A stretch of 64,000 nt of DNA from Hyphomicrobiales bacterium. Its GTDB lineage: Bacteria > Pseudomonadota > Alphaproteobacteria > Rhizobiales > Rhizobiaceae. Location: assembly GCA_900472575.1 (NCBI GenBank), contig UCIV01000014.1, positions 92,682 to 156,681 of the forward strand. The letters are read 5' to 3'. Positions 35,886-44,740 of this stretch are shown here, piece by piece. Both the position numbers and the translations under genes were made by a program. The notes beneath the pieces were generated by a model. The model made no database searches. It was given only the letters and a program-made list of their open reading frames with translations, and had not been told where the DNA came from. The first letter of the stretch is position 1; each line of letters opens with the position of its first letter.

Positions 35886-36725
35886 ATGACACGGTTCTGG
35901 AATGTCAGGGACAACGCGGATGCGATATTTGCAACGTTCCTTCTGATCGCGGTTCTGGCGCTTTGCGTCCTCGTGCCCCTTCTCTGGCCGATCGACCCTG
36001 TGCGCGGAACCCTGACCGCGACATTCAAGCCACCGCTCTCCGTCATCGGCGGAGAGCTTCATCCTCTGGGAACAGACCAGCTCGGGCGGGACCTTCTCTC
36101 CCGTCTCGGGCTTGGAACGGCGATCTCGCTGTCGATCGTGCTTGCTGCCTCGGTCATCTCGGTCGTGCTCGGCACGACGCTCGGCATGATCGCCGGTTAT
36201 TACCGCGGCTGGTTCGACATCATCATTATGCGCGCCGTAGATGTGCAGCTCGCCATCCCGTTCATTCTCCTGATCCTGCTCATCGTTGCCGTCATCGGCC
36301 CGAGCATGGGCAATCTCGTCGTCGTGCTCGGCGTTACCGGCTGGGCAGTCTTTGCCCGCGTCGCCCGCGCCAAGACACTCGAAATCCGCGAGCTGGAATA
36401 TATCGACGCATCGCGCTCCATCGGCCTTTCCAACATGGTCATCATCTTCCGCCATGTCCTGCCCAACATTGTCGGGCCGATCACGGTGCTGATGACGCTC
36501 GATCTGCCGCGCCTCATCATCCTTGAAGCCTCTGTCGGCTTCCTCGGCCTTGGCGTGCAGCCGCCGACTCCGACGCTTGGCAACCTGATAGGCGAAGGCC
36601 GCTCCTTCATCCTGCTTGCCAACTGGCTGGTGCTCTATCCGGGTCTTGTCATCGGTGCGCTGGTAATCGGCTGCAATCTGATCGGTGACTGGCTCGTAAG
36701 ACGTGCCGACAGCAGGAATGCGTAA
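35886..36725 (+). CDS. Peptide ABC transporter permease (DppC type)
   Basis: 279-aa permease with the DppC motif LHPLGTDQLGRDLLSRLGLGT (about residues 58-78) and the coupling loop RAKTLEIRELEYIDASRSIGLSN. It begins 6 bp after the binding-protein stop. The gene order (binding protein, DppC, DppB) is inverted relative to the D-peptide operon. Confidence 0.92.
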   Translation: MTRFWNVRDNADAIFATFLLIAVLALCVLVPLLWPIDPVRGTLTATFKPPLSVIGGELHPLGTDQLGRDLLSRLGLGTAISLSIVLAASVISVVLGTTLGMIAGYYRGWFDIIIMRAVDVQLAIPFILLILLIVAVIGPSMGNLVVVLGVTGWAVFARVARAKTLEIRELEYIDASRSIGLSNMVIIFRHVLPNIVGPITVLMTLDLPRLIILEASVGFLGLGVQPPTPTLGNLIGEGRSFILLANWLVLYPGLVIGALVIGCNLIGDWLVRRADSRNA

Positions 36726-36728
36726 AAT

Positions 36729-37649
36729 ATGAAGACCTTGAGCTTTATCACCGGTCGCGCGCTTCAGGGCCTTGTCGTCATGTTCGGCGTCTCGGCCATC
36801 GTGTTTTTCGCGCTCTTCCTGACCGGCGACCCGGCAGCCCTGATGATGCCCCCCGAAGCCACTCGCGAGGAGATCGAGGCATTTCGTCAGGCCATGGGTT
36901 TCAACGATCCGATCTGGGTTCAGTATGGCCGCTTTCTCGCAAGCGCCGTAACCGGAGAACTGGGCATGTCCCTACGCTTCCAGCGCCCAGCGCTCGATCT
37001 TCTGATCGAGCGCCTGCCGGCAACGGCGCTTCTCGCCATGACCGCACTTGTCTGGAGTTCTCTCCTCGGCTTCCTGCTCGGCACGATCGCGGCGGTGCGC
37101 AAGAACAGCGCCATCGATTTCGCCATCCGGGTCATCTCGCTGCTCGGTCAGGCCATCCCGGTCTTCTGGCTGGCACTGCTGTTGATCATCTTCTTCTCGC
37201 TGAAAATGCGCTGGCTGCCATCGAGCGGCATCGGCTCGGCCTGGCACCTGATCATGCCGTCCATCGCGCTCGGCGCCTATTATCTCAGCGCCATCACACG
37301 ACTGGTCAGAGCAAGCCTCATCGAGGTACTCGGCGAAAACTATATCCGCACCGCCCGCGCCAAGGGCATCTCGTCCTGGCGTATCATCGTCCATCACGCG
37401 CTGCGCAATGCGCTGATCCCGGTCATCACCGTGCAGGGCATGTATTTCGCCTCGCTTCTCGGCGGCGCGCTGGTGACGGAAATCATCTTCGCATGGCCGG
37501 GCATCGGGCGGCTGGCGGTCGAGGCGATCCAGAACCGCGACTTCCCGGTCGTTCAGGCCGTCGTTCTCTTCGCCGCGGCCGTCTTCGTCATCGTCAACTT
37601 CCTCGTTGATCTTGCCTATGTCTGGCTCAACCCGAGGATCAGGCTGTGA
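36729..37649 (+). CDS. Peptide ABC transporter permease (DppB type)
   Basis: 306-aa inner-membrane permease with the N-terminal DppB segment (LQGLVVMFGVSAIVFFALFLTGDPA) and the coupling loop ENYIRTARAKGISSWRIIVHHALRNAL (about residues 202-228). It overlaps the next gene by 4 bp (GTGA), tying the transporter to the downstream enzymes. Confidence 0.92.
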   Translation: MKTLSFITGRALQGLVVMFGVSAIVFFALFLTGDPAALMMPPEATREEIEAFRQAMGFNDPIWVQYGRFLASAVTGELGMSLRFQRPALDLLIERLPATALLAMTALVWSSLLGFLLGTIAAVRKNSAIDFAIRVISLLGQAIPVFWLALLLIIFFSLKMRWLPSSGIGSAWHLIMPSIALGAYYLSAITRLVRASLIEVLGENYIRTARAKGISSWRIIVHHALRNALIPVITVQGMYFASLLGGALVTEIIFAWPGIGRLAVEAIQNRDFPVVQAVVLFAAAVFVIVNFLVDLAYVWLNPRIRL

Positions 37650-38995
37650 CTTCGGACGCCACTTTCGACGCGGCTCTGGACCTTACCCGAGAGTGGTCCG
37701 AAATCCCGTCGGTCAAGGGCGATGAACGGCAGATCGCGCGACAGGCGGATGCGGTTGTCAGCTGGCTAAAGAGCGAACTCGGCGCAAGCATCGTCTCGGC
37801 TGAATCTTCGAACGGCCGCCCGCCGGTTATCCACGCCCGCATCGATGTTGGCGCGGAAAAGACCGTCATCCTCTACAATATGTATGACGTCATGCCAGCC
37901 TCGCCGGAAGGCTGGTCGGTCGATCCTTTCAAGGGCGGCATCGTCGATCTCGAAGGCATCGGCGAAAGCTTCGTTGCCCGCGGTGCGGAAAACAACAAGG
38001 GCCCGCTCGCCGGCATGCTTTTCGCCGTCAAGGCACTGGCGGATGCCGGAAAACTCCGCGTTAATGTCGACATCCTCATTGATGGCGAAGAGGAAAGCGG
38101 CAGCGGCGCGATGCGCGACTATCTTGCCGCCCCGGATTGCCCGGTACGCAAAAGCGCGTCCGCGATTTTCCCCTCTTTCTGCGAATATGGCGGCGGCGCA
38201 CCGCGCGTCTATCTCGGCTTTTCCGGCATCGCCAAGGGCGAGGTGCGGGTCGAAGGCGGCGCATGGGGCGGCCCGAAAACAGCCATCCATTCCAGCAACG
38301 CCCCGTGGATCGCCAATCCCGCAAGCCGGCTGATCGAAGCCCTGTCCCTGATCGGCAAGCCGCCAACCGGCGAACTGGCAAGGGTCGCGATCGACGCGGA
38401 AGCGGCAGGAATAATATCGCTTCTGGCAAAAACCTTCGATCCGGCAGCCGAACTGCGCTTCCGCAAGACGGAAACCTTCTCGCTGCAAGGCGATGCGCAG
38501 GCGCTGCTCGAACACGTCCTCTCGACCGCATCCTTCAACATATCCAGCCTCGAAACCATGCCGCTTGGATCCGATGGCGTCATCCCGCATGGCGCGCGTG
38601 CCGCTTTCGAACTGCGCACACCGCCCTCGCTCGACCCGGCCGATTTCCTCGGCCAGTACCGGATGGCGCTCGAAAAGGCGCCGGGCGCGATCCTCAACGT
38701 TGCCGACAGCTATCCCGGCTTCCGTTTTGCCGCCAATGCACCCGGCGTCTCGGCCCTTCTGAAAAGCTACGAGACCAACGCCAACGCCCCGCCGCAGATC
38801 TGGCCCTGGGCAATCGGCGCCGCACCCGCCTATGCATTTGCTCGCCATGCAAACTCCTTCCTGCTCGCCGGCGCCGGTCGCGGCGGCAATGCACATGGCA
38901 TTGATGAGTTCATGACGCTTGAAGGTTTTCGGCGCTTCATCCAGTCGATAACACTCTGGCTCGAACACGTCGCAGACGAACCGGAGGCCGTGTGA
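37646..38995 (+). CDS. M20-family peptidase-like protein with altered metal ligands
   Basis: 449-aa protein of the M20 (DapE/ArgE/carnosinase) fold, starting at GTG 37646 in a GTGA overlap. Expected binuclear-zinc residues are partly replaced. The usual HxDVxP is NMYDVMP (Met79 in place of His, Asp81 kept) and the bridging Asp of DDKG is Asn (ENNKG, residues 115-119). The catalytic Glu region DGEEESGS (147-153) and a C-terminal His417 (GNAHGIDE) remain. A lid domain lies between about residues 200 and 320. Either this is a subfamily with another metal arrangement or a non-peptidase. It sits in an operon with the peptide-type ABC genes and an ornithine cyclodeaminase family protein. Confidence 0.82.
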   Translation: MTSDATFDAALDLTREWSEIPSVKGDERQIARQADAVVSWLKSELGASIVSAESSNGRPPVIHARIDVGAEKTVILYNMYDVMPASPEGWSVDPFKGGIVDLEGIGESFVARGAENNKGPLAGMLFAVKALADAGKLRVNVDILIDGEEESGSGAMRDYLAAPDCPVRKSASAIFPSFCEYGGGAPRVYLGFSGIAKGEVRVEGGAWGGPKTAIHSSNAPWIANPASRLIEALSLIGKPPTGELARVAIDAEAAGIISLLAKTFDPAAELRFRKTETFSLQGDAQALLEHVLSTASFNISSLETMPLGSDGVIPHGARAAFELRTPPSLDPADFLGQYRMALEKAPGAILNVADSYPGFRFAANAPGVSALLKSYETNANAPPQIWPWAIGAAPAYAFARHANSFLLAGAGRGGNAHGIDEFMTLEGFRRFIQSITLWLEHVADEPEAV

Positions 38996-39975
38996 GCACC
39001 ATCCGCCATCTCTCCCGCAAGGATGCGATAAAAGCCGGCGCGCTTGATTGGCCAGCAGCCGTCGAGGATATCCACGCCACGATCCGGCTTTTGCGCAGCG
39101 GCGAAGCCAGCATGGTCGCAGAAAGCGTCATGCCGCTGGGTAGCGATCCCCGCAACAAGGCCTATGGCCTGCCGGCTTTCGTCGGCGGCGCTTATGATGC
39201 CGCCGGTCTGAAATGGACCGTCCACCGCGCAGAGCCGATCGGAGACCTACCGAGCATCAGCAGCACGACAATCATCAACCGCCTATCGGACGGCGCACCG
39301 GTCGGCAGCGTCGAAAGCGCACTCCTGACCCGCATGCGCACCGCAGCCGTCTCCGCAGCAGCAATCAAGTCTCTGAAGCCGGCCGGCATAAGAACAGTTG
39401 CGCTGCTTGGTGCCGGCGCGCATGCGCAGACCCATCTGGACATGTTGCTCGCCCTGTTTCCCGGTCTCGAAGCGATCCACCTCTGGAACCGGACACGATC
39501 AAACCTCAATCCCCTGATCGAACAGGCCGGGCGTAGCTCCACCCGCATCCTCCCTCATGCCGATTGGCATGACGCGCTGGCCGATGCGGATGTCGTCATC
39601 TGCTGCACGTCTTCACCGCAGCCGTTTCTGGACAGGTCCGCAGTCAGGCCCGGCCGGCTGATCATGCAGATCGGCTTTCACGAAGTCATGTTCGAGACGA
39701 TCGCGGCAACCGATCTCGTCACCGTCGATCTCTGGGGCGATTTCGCCGAGAAGAGCGCCAAAAGCCTGTTCCAGATGTATCGCGCCGGTGAATTTTCGCC
39801 CGAGCACGTGGCCGCCGACCTCCCTGCCCTGCTGCTCGACGGCTGGCGACCACCGGTAGGCGCATCGCTTTATTTCTCCAGCTTCGGCCTCAACGTCTTC
39901 GACATCGCCTTTGCCGCACGCGTGCTGGCCCGAGCGAACGACCTGAACATCGGCACTCTTCTGCCGTCCATCTGA
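38992..39975 (+). CDS. Ornithine cyclodeaminase / mu-crystallin family protein
   Basis: 327-aa NAD(P)-dependent protein of the OCD/mu-crystallin family, starting at GTG 38992 (GTGA overlap). The Rossmann segment is VALLGAGAHAQTHLDMLL (about residues 134-151), preceded by SALLTRMRTAAVSAAAIKSL, the substrate-side loop of the family. Members act as ornithine cyclodeaminase, alanine dehydrogenase or ketimine reductase. The latter two would fit amino-acid or cyclic ketimine catabolism next to sulfur-amino-acid enzymes, but the exact reaction is not readable. Confidence 0.87.
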   Translation: MSTIRHLSRKDAIKAGALDWPAAVEDIHATIRLLRSGEASMVAESVMPLGSDPRNKAYGLPAFVGGAYDAAGLKWTVHRAEPIGDLPSISSTTIINRLSDGAPVGSVESALLTRMRTAAVSAAAIKSLKPAGIRTVALLGAGAHAQTHLDMLLALFPGLEAIHLWNRTRSNLNPLIEQAGRSSTRILPHADWHDALADADVVICCTSSPQPFLDRSAVRPGRLIMQIGFHEVMFETIAATDLVTVDLWGDFAEKSAKSLFQMYRAGEFSPEHVAADLPALLLDGWRPPVGASLYFSSFGLNVFDIAFAARVLARANDLNIGTLLPSI

Positions 39976-40000
39976 TACGCATTCCCGAAAGGATCCGGCC

Positions 40001-40822
40001 ATGATCATCACCGCCGCCGAACTCATCAAGCTGCTGCCCGAAGGCCGCCTCGTGCCCGTCGACGTGCGTCCGGAAGCGGCATGGCGCGAAGCCACCATTC
40101 CCGGCGCAGTGAGCCTCAATGTCTATGATTACTTCATTCCCGAAAGTGACGAGGCGGGCATAACCGGCATGGCCGCCGGCGCTCGCGAAGCCTTCGACCG
40201 GCTGGGCCTCGGCGGCGATCGCATTCCCGTCTTTTTCGAGGAACAGACCGGCATGATTTCGCCACGCGGCCTCTGGTTCTATGAACTCGTGGGCCTCAAG
40301 GGCGGCCTCATCCTCGATGGCGGCATCCAGGCATGGAAGGCAGAAGGCGGCGAAACGACTTCAGGAATAGGGTTGCCGGACGTCATCGCGCAATCCGAGA
40401 CAAAAGGCCTAAGCTTCCACCGCGAACTCGTCGCCTCGACCGAGGACGTGCTGAACCACGCGGATCACAACGCCGATATCTTCGATGTCCGCCGAAAGAC
40501 GGAATTCGAAGGCACCTTCCACCACGCCTGCTGCGCCCGTCCGGGCCGCATCCCGCATTCGCATTTCGCCTTTTACGAGGATGTGCTGAAGGACGGTAAA
40601 TACCGCCCGGCCGAAGAAATCCGCCGGATCGCCGAAGAAGCCGGCCTGTCGCCGGATCGCGAGATCATCACCTATTGCCACCGCGGCGCACGCGCGGCGA
40701 CCGCACTTTACGGCCTGAAACTCGCAGGTTTCGACAAGCTGAAAATCTATGTCGGTTCATGGCATGAATGGGCTGGCAACGCCGCCCTGCCGATCGAAAT
40801 CGGCCCGGCCGAAGAAGTCTGA
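40001..40822 (+). CDS. Two-domain rhodanese sulfurtransferase (SseA type)
   Basis: 273-aa tandem rhodanese protein. The N-terminal domain (about 1-120) is inactive-like. The C-terminal domain carries the catalytic Cys226 in the loop CHRGAR. This is neither the CRKGVT loop of thiosulfate sulfurtransferase nor the CGSGVT loop of mercaptopyruvate sulfurtransferase, so the sulfur donor is open. It is cytoplasmic with no signal. It follows the OCD-family gene by 25 bp with a GAAAGGATCC ribosome-binding region and is convergent with the SDR gene. It supports a sulfur role for the cluster. Confidence 0.88.
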   Translation: MIITAAELIKLLPEGRLVPVDVRPEAAWREATIPGAVSLNVYDYFIPESDEAGITGMAAGAREAFDRLGLGGDRIPVFFEEQTGMISPRGLWFYELVGLKGGLILDGGIQAWKAEGGETTSGIGLPDVIAQSETKGLSFHRELVASTEDVLNHADHNADIFDVRRKTEFEGTFHHACCARPGRIPHSHFAFYEDVLKDGKYRPAEEIRRIAEEAGLSPDREIITYCHRGARAATALYGLKLAGFDKLKIYVGSWHEWAGNAALPIEIGPAEEV

Positions 40823-40832
40823 CCCGCGTCAA

Positions 40833-40856
40833 GCCGGGCTGACAACGCGGCCCGGC
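40833..40856. terminator. Hairpin between convergent rhodanese and SDR genes
   Basis: GCCGGGC (40833-40839) and GCCCGGC (40850-40856) pair around a 10-nt loop. It has no T-run. It is the only structure in the short convergent gap. Confidence 0.45.
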
Positions 40857-40871
40857 AAACGGCACCGGATC

Positions 40872-41573
40872 TCAGTAACAATCTTCGACGGTGTAATGGA
40901 CCGGGATTTCGGCAATGCTCGCCGTCTTCGGCAGTTCGAGAACCATATGCACGATCGTGGCGATATCTTCCTGCTGGGTCAGCTCGGCACTATCCCGGCT
41001 TGCCAGCGCATTGCCCATGTCGGTCGCAACGAAACTCGGGCAGATAATCGTCGAACGAACACCATTTTCCTTGCCGCATTGGCGCAGGCCATGCCCGAGC
41101 GCCACGGCCGCGAATTTCGACATCGCATAAAGCCCGGAGCCCGCCGATTTTACCCGCTTGCCCGAAAGCGATGCCAGCGTCACGATCCGCCCGTTCGGTG
41201 CCTTTTCGAGATGCGGCCACGCCAATTGGCTCAGCCGCATCGGCGACTTGACGTTGATATTGAAGATCAGGTCAAAATCGTCGTCGCCGGCCTCAAGCAC
41301 GGTCTTCGGCGTCATGATCCCGGCATTATGCACCAGACCGTCGAGGCGGCCGAAACGGGCGATCGTCTCTTCCATCCATGACCGTTCACTCTCGGGATCC
41401 AGCGCATCGAAACGGCAGACAAGCGCGTTCGCATTGTCCTTGAATGCGGAAGCCTCCGGGCTTCTCACCCCAAGGCTCACCGCCCAGCCTTCGGAAAGCA
41501 GCTTTTCAGCAATCGAGGCACCGATGCCGCGCGATGCGCCGCTGATCATTGCCACACGGTTCGACACTGTCAT
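40872..41573 (-). CDS. Short-chain dehydrogenase/reductase (SDR)
   Basis: 233-aa classical SDR with the cofactor motif SGASRGIG (about residues 10-17), the NAG motif (HNAGIM, about 81-86), a catalytic Ser near LASLSGKRVKSAGSGLYAMSK and the YxxxK pair (YAMSK, about 148-152). NAD(P)-dependent oxidation or reduction of an alcohol or carbonyl. It is cotranscribed behind the fused ATPase gene (24 bp gap), so it belongs to the same uptake and catabolic unit. The substrate is unknown. Confidence 0.88.
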   Translation of the reverse strand: MTVSNRVAMISGASRGIGASIAEKLLSEGWAVSLGVRSPEASAFKDNANALVCRFDALDPESERSWMEETIARFGRLDGLVHNAGIMTPKTVLEAGDDDFDLIFNINVKSPMRLSQLAWPHLEKAPNGRIVTLASLSGKRVKSAGSGLYAMSKFAAVALGHGLRQCGKENGVRSTIICPSFVATDMGNALASRDSAELTQQEDIATIVHMVLELPKTASIAEIPVHYTVEDCY

Positions 41574-41597
41574 TCTTTCATCCCCTGCGGATTCACG

Positions 41598-43442
41598 TTA
41601 CGCCGCAGCAGCGACATTGCCCCACTCGTCGCCCCAGGACTGCACGAAATGTCCCGGTGAGACCTCCACATAAACTCGCTTCGGCGGAACATAGGAGAGC
41701 GACCGGACAGGGCTCTTGATCTCCTCATTGCTCAAACCACGGCGAATGCCGCGACGGGCCGGGTCCGGAATGGGAACGGCAGCGAGAAGCCGCTTGGTAT
41801 AGGGATGCTGCGGGTTTTCGAAGATCGCCTGTCGCGGACCGATCTCAACGATCTCGCCGAGGTACATCACGGCAACCCGATGGCTCATCCGCTCCACCAC
41901 CGCCATGTCATGGGAGATGAACAGGTAGGAAAGCCCCATGCTTTCCTGCAGGTCGAGCATCAGGTTGATCACCTGCGCCTTGATCGACACGTCGAGCGCC
42001 GACACGGCCTCGTCCGCCACGATGATCTGCGGCGCCATGGCAAGCGCACGAGCAATGCACAGGCGCTGCCGCTGTCCGCCGGAAAACTCATGCGGAAAAC
42101 GGCTGGCCATATCCGGCTGCAAGCCGACCTTCACCATCAAGTCCGCCACCCGATCACGGGCGTCGCCCTTGCCGGATGCAATCTTGTGCGCCAGCAGTGG
42201 TTCGGCCACCGCATCGCCGACCTGGATGCGTGGATTGAGGCTGGCGAACGGGTCCTGGAAAATCATCTGGATATGCCGGCGCATGGCGCGCATGTCCTCA
42301 CCCGTCAGGCCGAGTATCTCCTTGCCGTCAAGCTTCACCGAACCGGACGTCGCATCCTGCAAACGGATGATCGTGCGGCCGGTCGTCGATTTGCCACAAC
42401 CGGACTCGCCGACAAGCGCCAGAGTTTCTCCGGCTTTGAGATCGAAGGAGACGCTCTCGACGGCGTGGACACGCCCCGATGTGGAACCGAGAAACCCGCT
42501 GCCGATATCGAAACGCGTTACCAGATCGCGGACCTGCAGAAGCGGTATCGGCTCGGCGGACACGGTGTCCTTCACCTGTGGCATCGCAACCGGCACGCCC
42601 GTCTCGACATCCACGAGCGGAAAACGTGCGGGACCTGCCTCGCCCTGCATCGAGCCGAGCTTGGGCACGGCGGAGAGAAGTGCCTTGGTATATCCCCGCT
42701 GCGGCTCGGCAAAAATCTGCTCGGTCTCACCGCGCTCGATCGCTTCGCCCTTGTACATGACAAGCGTCCGGTTGGCGATTTCGGCAACCACGCCCATGTC
42801 ATGGGTGATGAAGAGAACGGCCATGCCCTCTTCTTCCTGCAACAGCTTGATCAGTTCGAGGATCTGCGCCTGGATCGTCACGTCGAGCGCCGTCGTCGGC
42901 TCGTCGGCGATCAGCAGTTTCGGGCGGCAGGCAAGCGCCATGGCGATCATGATGCGCTGGCGCATGCCGCCGGACATCTGATGCGGATATTCTTCGAGGC
43001 GCTTGGCGGCGGAAGGAATCCGCACCTTTTCCAAGAGACCGCGCGTCTCCTTCATCGCGTCGGTCAGGGAGAGGCCGCGATGCGCAACCAGCACTTCGGA
43101 AATCTGGTCGCCGATCGTCAGCGACGGATTGAGGCTTGTCATCGGCTCCTGAAAAATCATCGCGATCCGATCGCCGCGAACGTCGCGCATCCTGCGCTCC
43201 GGCAGCGTCGTCAGTTCCTGACCCTCAAGCTTCACGGAACCTTCGATACGGCAGCTTTCGGGCGCATAGAGCCGCATGATCGACATGGCAGTTACACTCT
43301 TGCCGGAACCGGATTCGCCCACCAGCGCCAGTGTCTCGCCCGCATAGATATCGAAGGACACGTCGCGCACGACGGGAAGCCAGACACCCTTGCGGCGGAA
43401 GGAGGTTTTCAGGCCCGACACGGTCATCACAGGTGCGCTCAT
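41598..43442 (-). CDS. Peptide ABC transporter fused double ATP-binding protein (DppD-DppF/GsiA type)
   Basis: 614-aa protein with two complete ATPase domains. The first (about 1-270) has Walker A GESGSGKS, signature [15 protein letters not shown] and Walker [13 protein letters not shown]. The second (about 310-600) has [24 protein letters not shown] and [12 protein letters not shown]. In the second Walker B segment the usual P after DE is A (DEA). The ATG at 43442 follows AAGGAC; the longer frame start is unlikely. It supplies the ATPase for the permeases at 35886-37649, although it lies on the opposite strand. Confidence 0.92.
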   Translation of the reverse strand: MSAPVMTVSGLKTSFRRKGVWLPVVRDVSFDIYAGETLALVGESGSGKSVTAMSIMRLYAPESCRIEGSVKLEGQELTTLPERRMRDVRGDRIAMIFQEPMTSLNPSLTIGDQISEVLVAHRGLSLTDAMKETRGLLEKVRIPSAAKRLEEYPHQMSGGMRQRIMIAMALACRPKLLIADEPTTALDVTIQAQILELIKLLQEEEGMAVLFITHDMGVVAEIANRTLVMYKGEAIERGETEQIFAEPQRGYTKALLSAVPKLGSMQGEAGPARFPLVDVETGVPVAMPQVKDTVSAEPIPLLQVRDLVTRFDIGSGFLGSTSGRVHAVESVSFDLKAGETLALVGESGCGKSTTGRTIIRLQDATSGSVKLDGKEILGLTGEDMRAMRRHIQMIFQDPFASLNPRIQVGDAVAEPLLAHKIASGKGDARDRVADLMVKVGLQPDMASRFPHEFSGGQRQRLCIARALAMAPQIIVADEAVSALDVSIKAQVINLMLDLQESMGLSYLFISHDMAVVERMSHRVAVMYLGEIVEIGPRQAIFENPQHPYTKRLLAAVPIPDPARRGIRRGLSNEEIKSPVRSLSYVPPKRVYVEVSPGHFVQSWGDEWGNVAAAA

Positions 43443-43539
43443 GGACGGGTCCTTTTTCTCTAAAACTGGGGTCCGTGGCAATAATTTGCCTCTTTATATT
43501 GCATGCCACAAATGAAAGCATCTTGCCAGCATCGATATA

Positions 43540-43556
43540 GGATATATTATATATCC
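43540..43556. promoter_or_regulatory. 17-bp palindrome GGATATAT-T-ATATATCC, candidate FCD operator
   Basis: A perfect dyad about the central T lies 60 bp upstream of the desulfhydrase-like gene and about 98 bp upstream of the divergent ATPase gene. Its 13-bp core matches the site at 34300-34312. It probably coordinates the two halves of the cluster through the FCD regulator at 33533-34225. Confidence 0.55.
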
Positions 43557-43615
43557 ATTGATCATTGCTGGTCGCATCCGACCTGCCGCATCCCGTGATT
43601 CAAGAGGAAATCTGC

Positions 43616-44620
43616 ATGAAACTCGAAGCGATCCCCAGGCTCTCCCTTGGCTATCTGCCGACGCCGATCGAGAAGATGGAACGCCTGAGCGCCGAGCTTG
43701 GCATTTCGCTTTCGGTCAAGCGGGACGACTTCACCGGCTTCGGCGGCGGCGGCAACAAGGTGCGCAAGCTCGAATACCTGATGGCCGATGCCGTCGCCCA
43801 GGGTGTCAAGGTGCTCATCACCACCGGCGGCCACCAGTCCAACCACGCCCGCATGACGGCTGCTGCCGCTCGCAAATATGGCATGAAGCCTATTCTCGTT
43901 CTGCGCGGCAACCGCCCGGATCTTTATCAGGGCAATCTCCTGCTCGATCACCTCTTTGGCGCCGAGATCGATTTCCTCGATCCCGATGCTTATTTCACGC
44001 AGATCAACCCGCGCATGGAGCACCATGCCGCCGAGGCAGAGGCGCGTGGCGAGAAGGCCTATATCATCCCGCTTGGCGGTGCGAGCGCACTCGGCGCCAT
44101 GGGTTACGTCAACGCGGTCAAGGAACTCTCCGAACAATATGCAGCCGCTGGCACGCCCGCCCCGCGTTATCTCGTTGCCCCGGTCGGTTCGGGTGGCACG
44201 CTTGCCGGCCTGCATATCGGCTGCTCGCTTTACTGGCCGGAAACGGAAGTCGTCGGCATCGCCGTCACCGGCAGCGCCGTTCCCTTCAGCGAACGTATCG
44301 CCGTCATGGCCAATGCCGGCGCGGAACTTCTCGACCTCGAAAAGCGCTGGATCGCCGACGATATCCGCATCGAGAACGACTATATCGGTCCCGGTTACTC
44401 CATTCCGTCGGATGCAGGCAATGCCGCGATCAAGCTCGCCGGCAATCGCGAAGGCATGCTTCTCGATCCCGTCTACACCGGCAAGGCCTTCGCCGGCATC
44501 ATCGGTTGCGTCGAGAAGGGCAGCATCGAGAAGGGCAGCTCCGTTCTCTTCGTCCATTGCGGCGGCTCCCCTGCCCTCTTCCCCTATGCCGGCCTGCTGA
44601 CCAGCGATCTCGCTGGCTGA
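43616..44620 (+). CDS. D-cysteine desulfhydrase / ACC deaminase family PLP enzyme
   Basis: 334-aa fold-type II PLP enzyme. Lys48 in GGGGNKVRKLEYL is the probable Schiff-base lysine and HQSNHARMTAA (73-83) is the phosphate/carboxylate loop. IPLGGASALGAMGYV (about 163-177) and VGSGGTLAGL also match DcyD-type proteins. The family includes D-cysteine desulfhydrase, L-cysteate sulfo-lyase and ACC deaminase. The sulfur context favours a C-S or C-SO3 lyase. The ATG at 43616 follows AGAGGAAA. A strong terminator follows at 44670-44709, so it is a single-gene transcript. Confidence 0.87.
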   Translation: MKLEAIPRLSLGYLPTPIEKMERLSAELGISLSVKRDDFTGFGGGGNKVRKLEYLMADAVAQGVKVLITTGGHQSNHARMTAAAARKYGMKPILVLRGNRPDLYQGNLLLDHLFGAEIDFLDPDAYFTQINPRMEHHAAEAEARGEKAYIIPLGGASALGAMGYVNAVKELSEQYAAAGTPAPRYLVAPVGSGGTLAGLHIGCSLYWPETEVVGIAVTGSAVPFSERIAVMANAGAELLDLEKRWIADDIRIENDYIGPGYSIPSDAGNAAIKLAGNREGMLLDPVYTGKAFAGIIGCVEKGSIEKGSSVLFVHCGGSPALFPYAGLLTSDLAG

Positions 44621-44669
44621 AACAAAGCCAGCAGACCGGACCTAATGCCGGACACCCCTCCCCAACTAA

Positions 44670-44709
44670 ACCTCCCATATTGCCCGAACGCATATGGGAG
44701 GTCTTTTTT
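44670..44709 (+). terminator. Rho-independent terminator
   Basis: ACCTCCCATAT and ATATGGGAGGT form a perfect 11-bp stem around an 11-nt loop, followed by CTTTTTT. It lies about 50 bp after the PLP enzyme stop and before the convergent oxidase gene. Confidence 0.9.
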
Positions 44710-44740
44710 GTAGTGACGGGAGAGACAGACCGTCCGTTCC

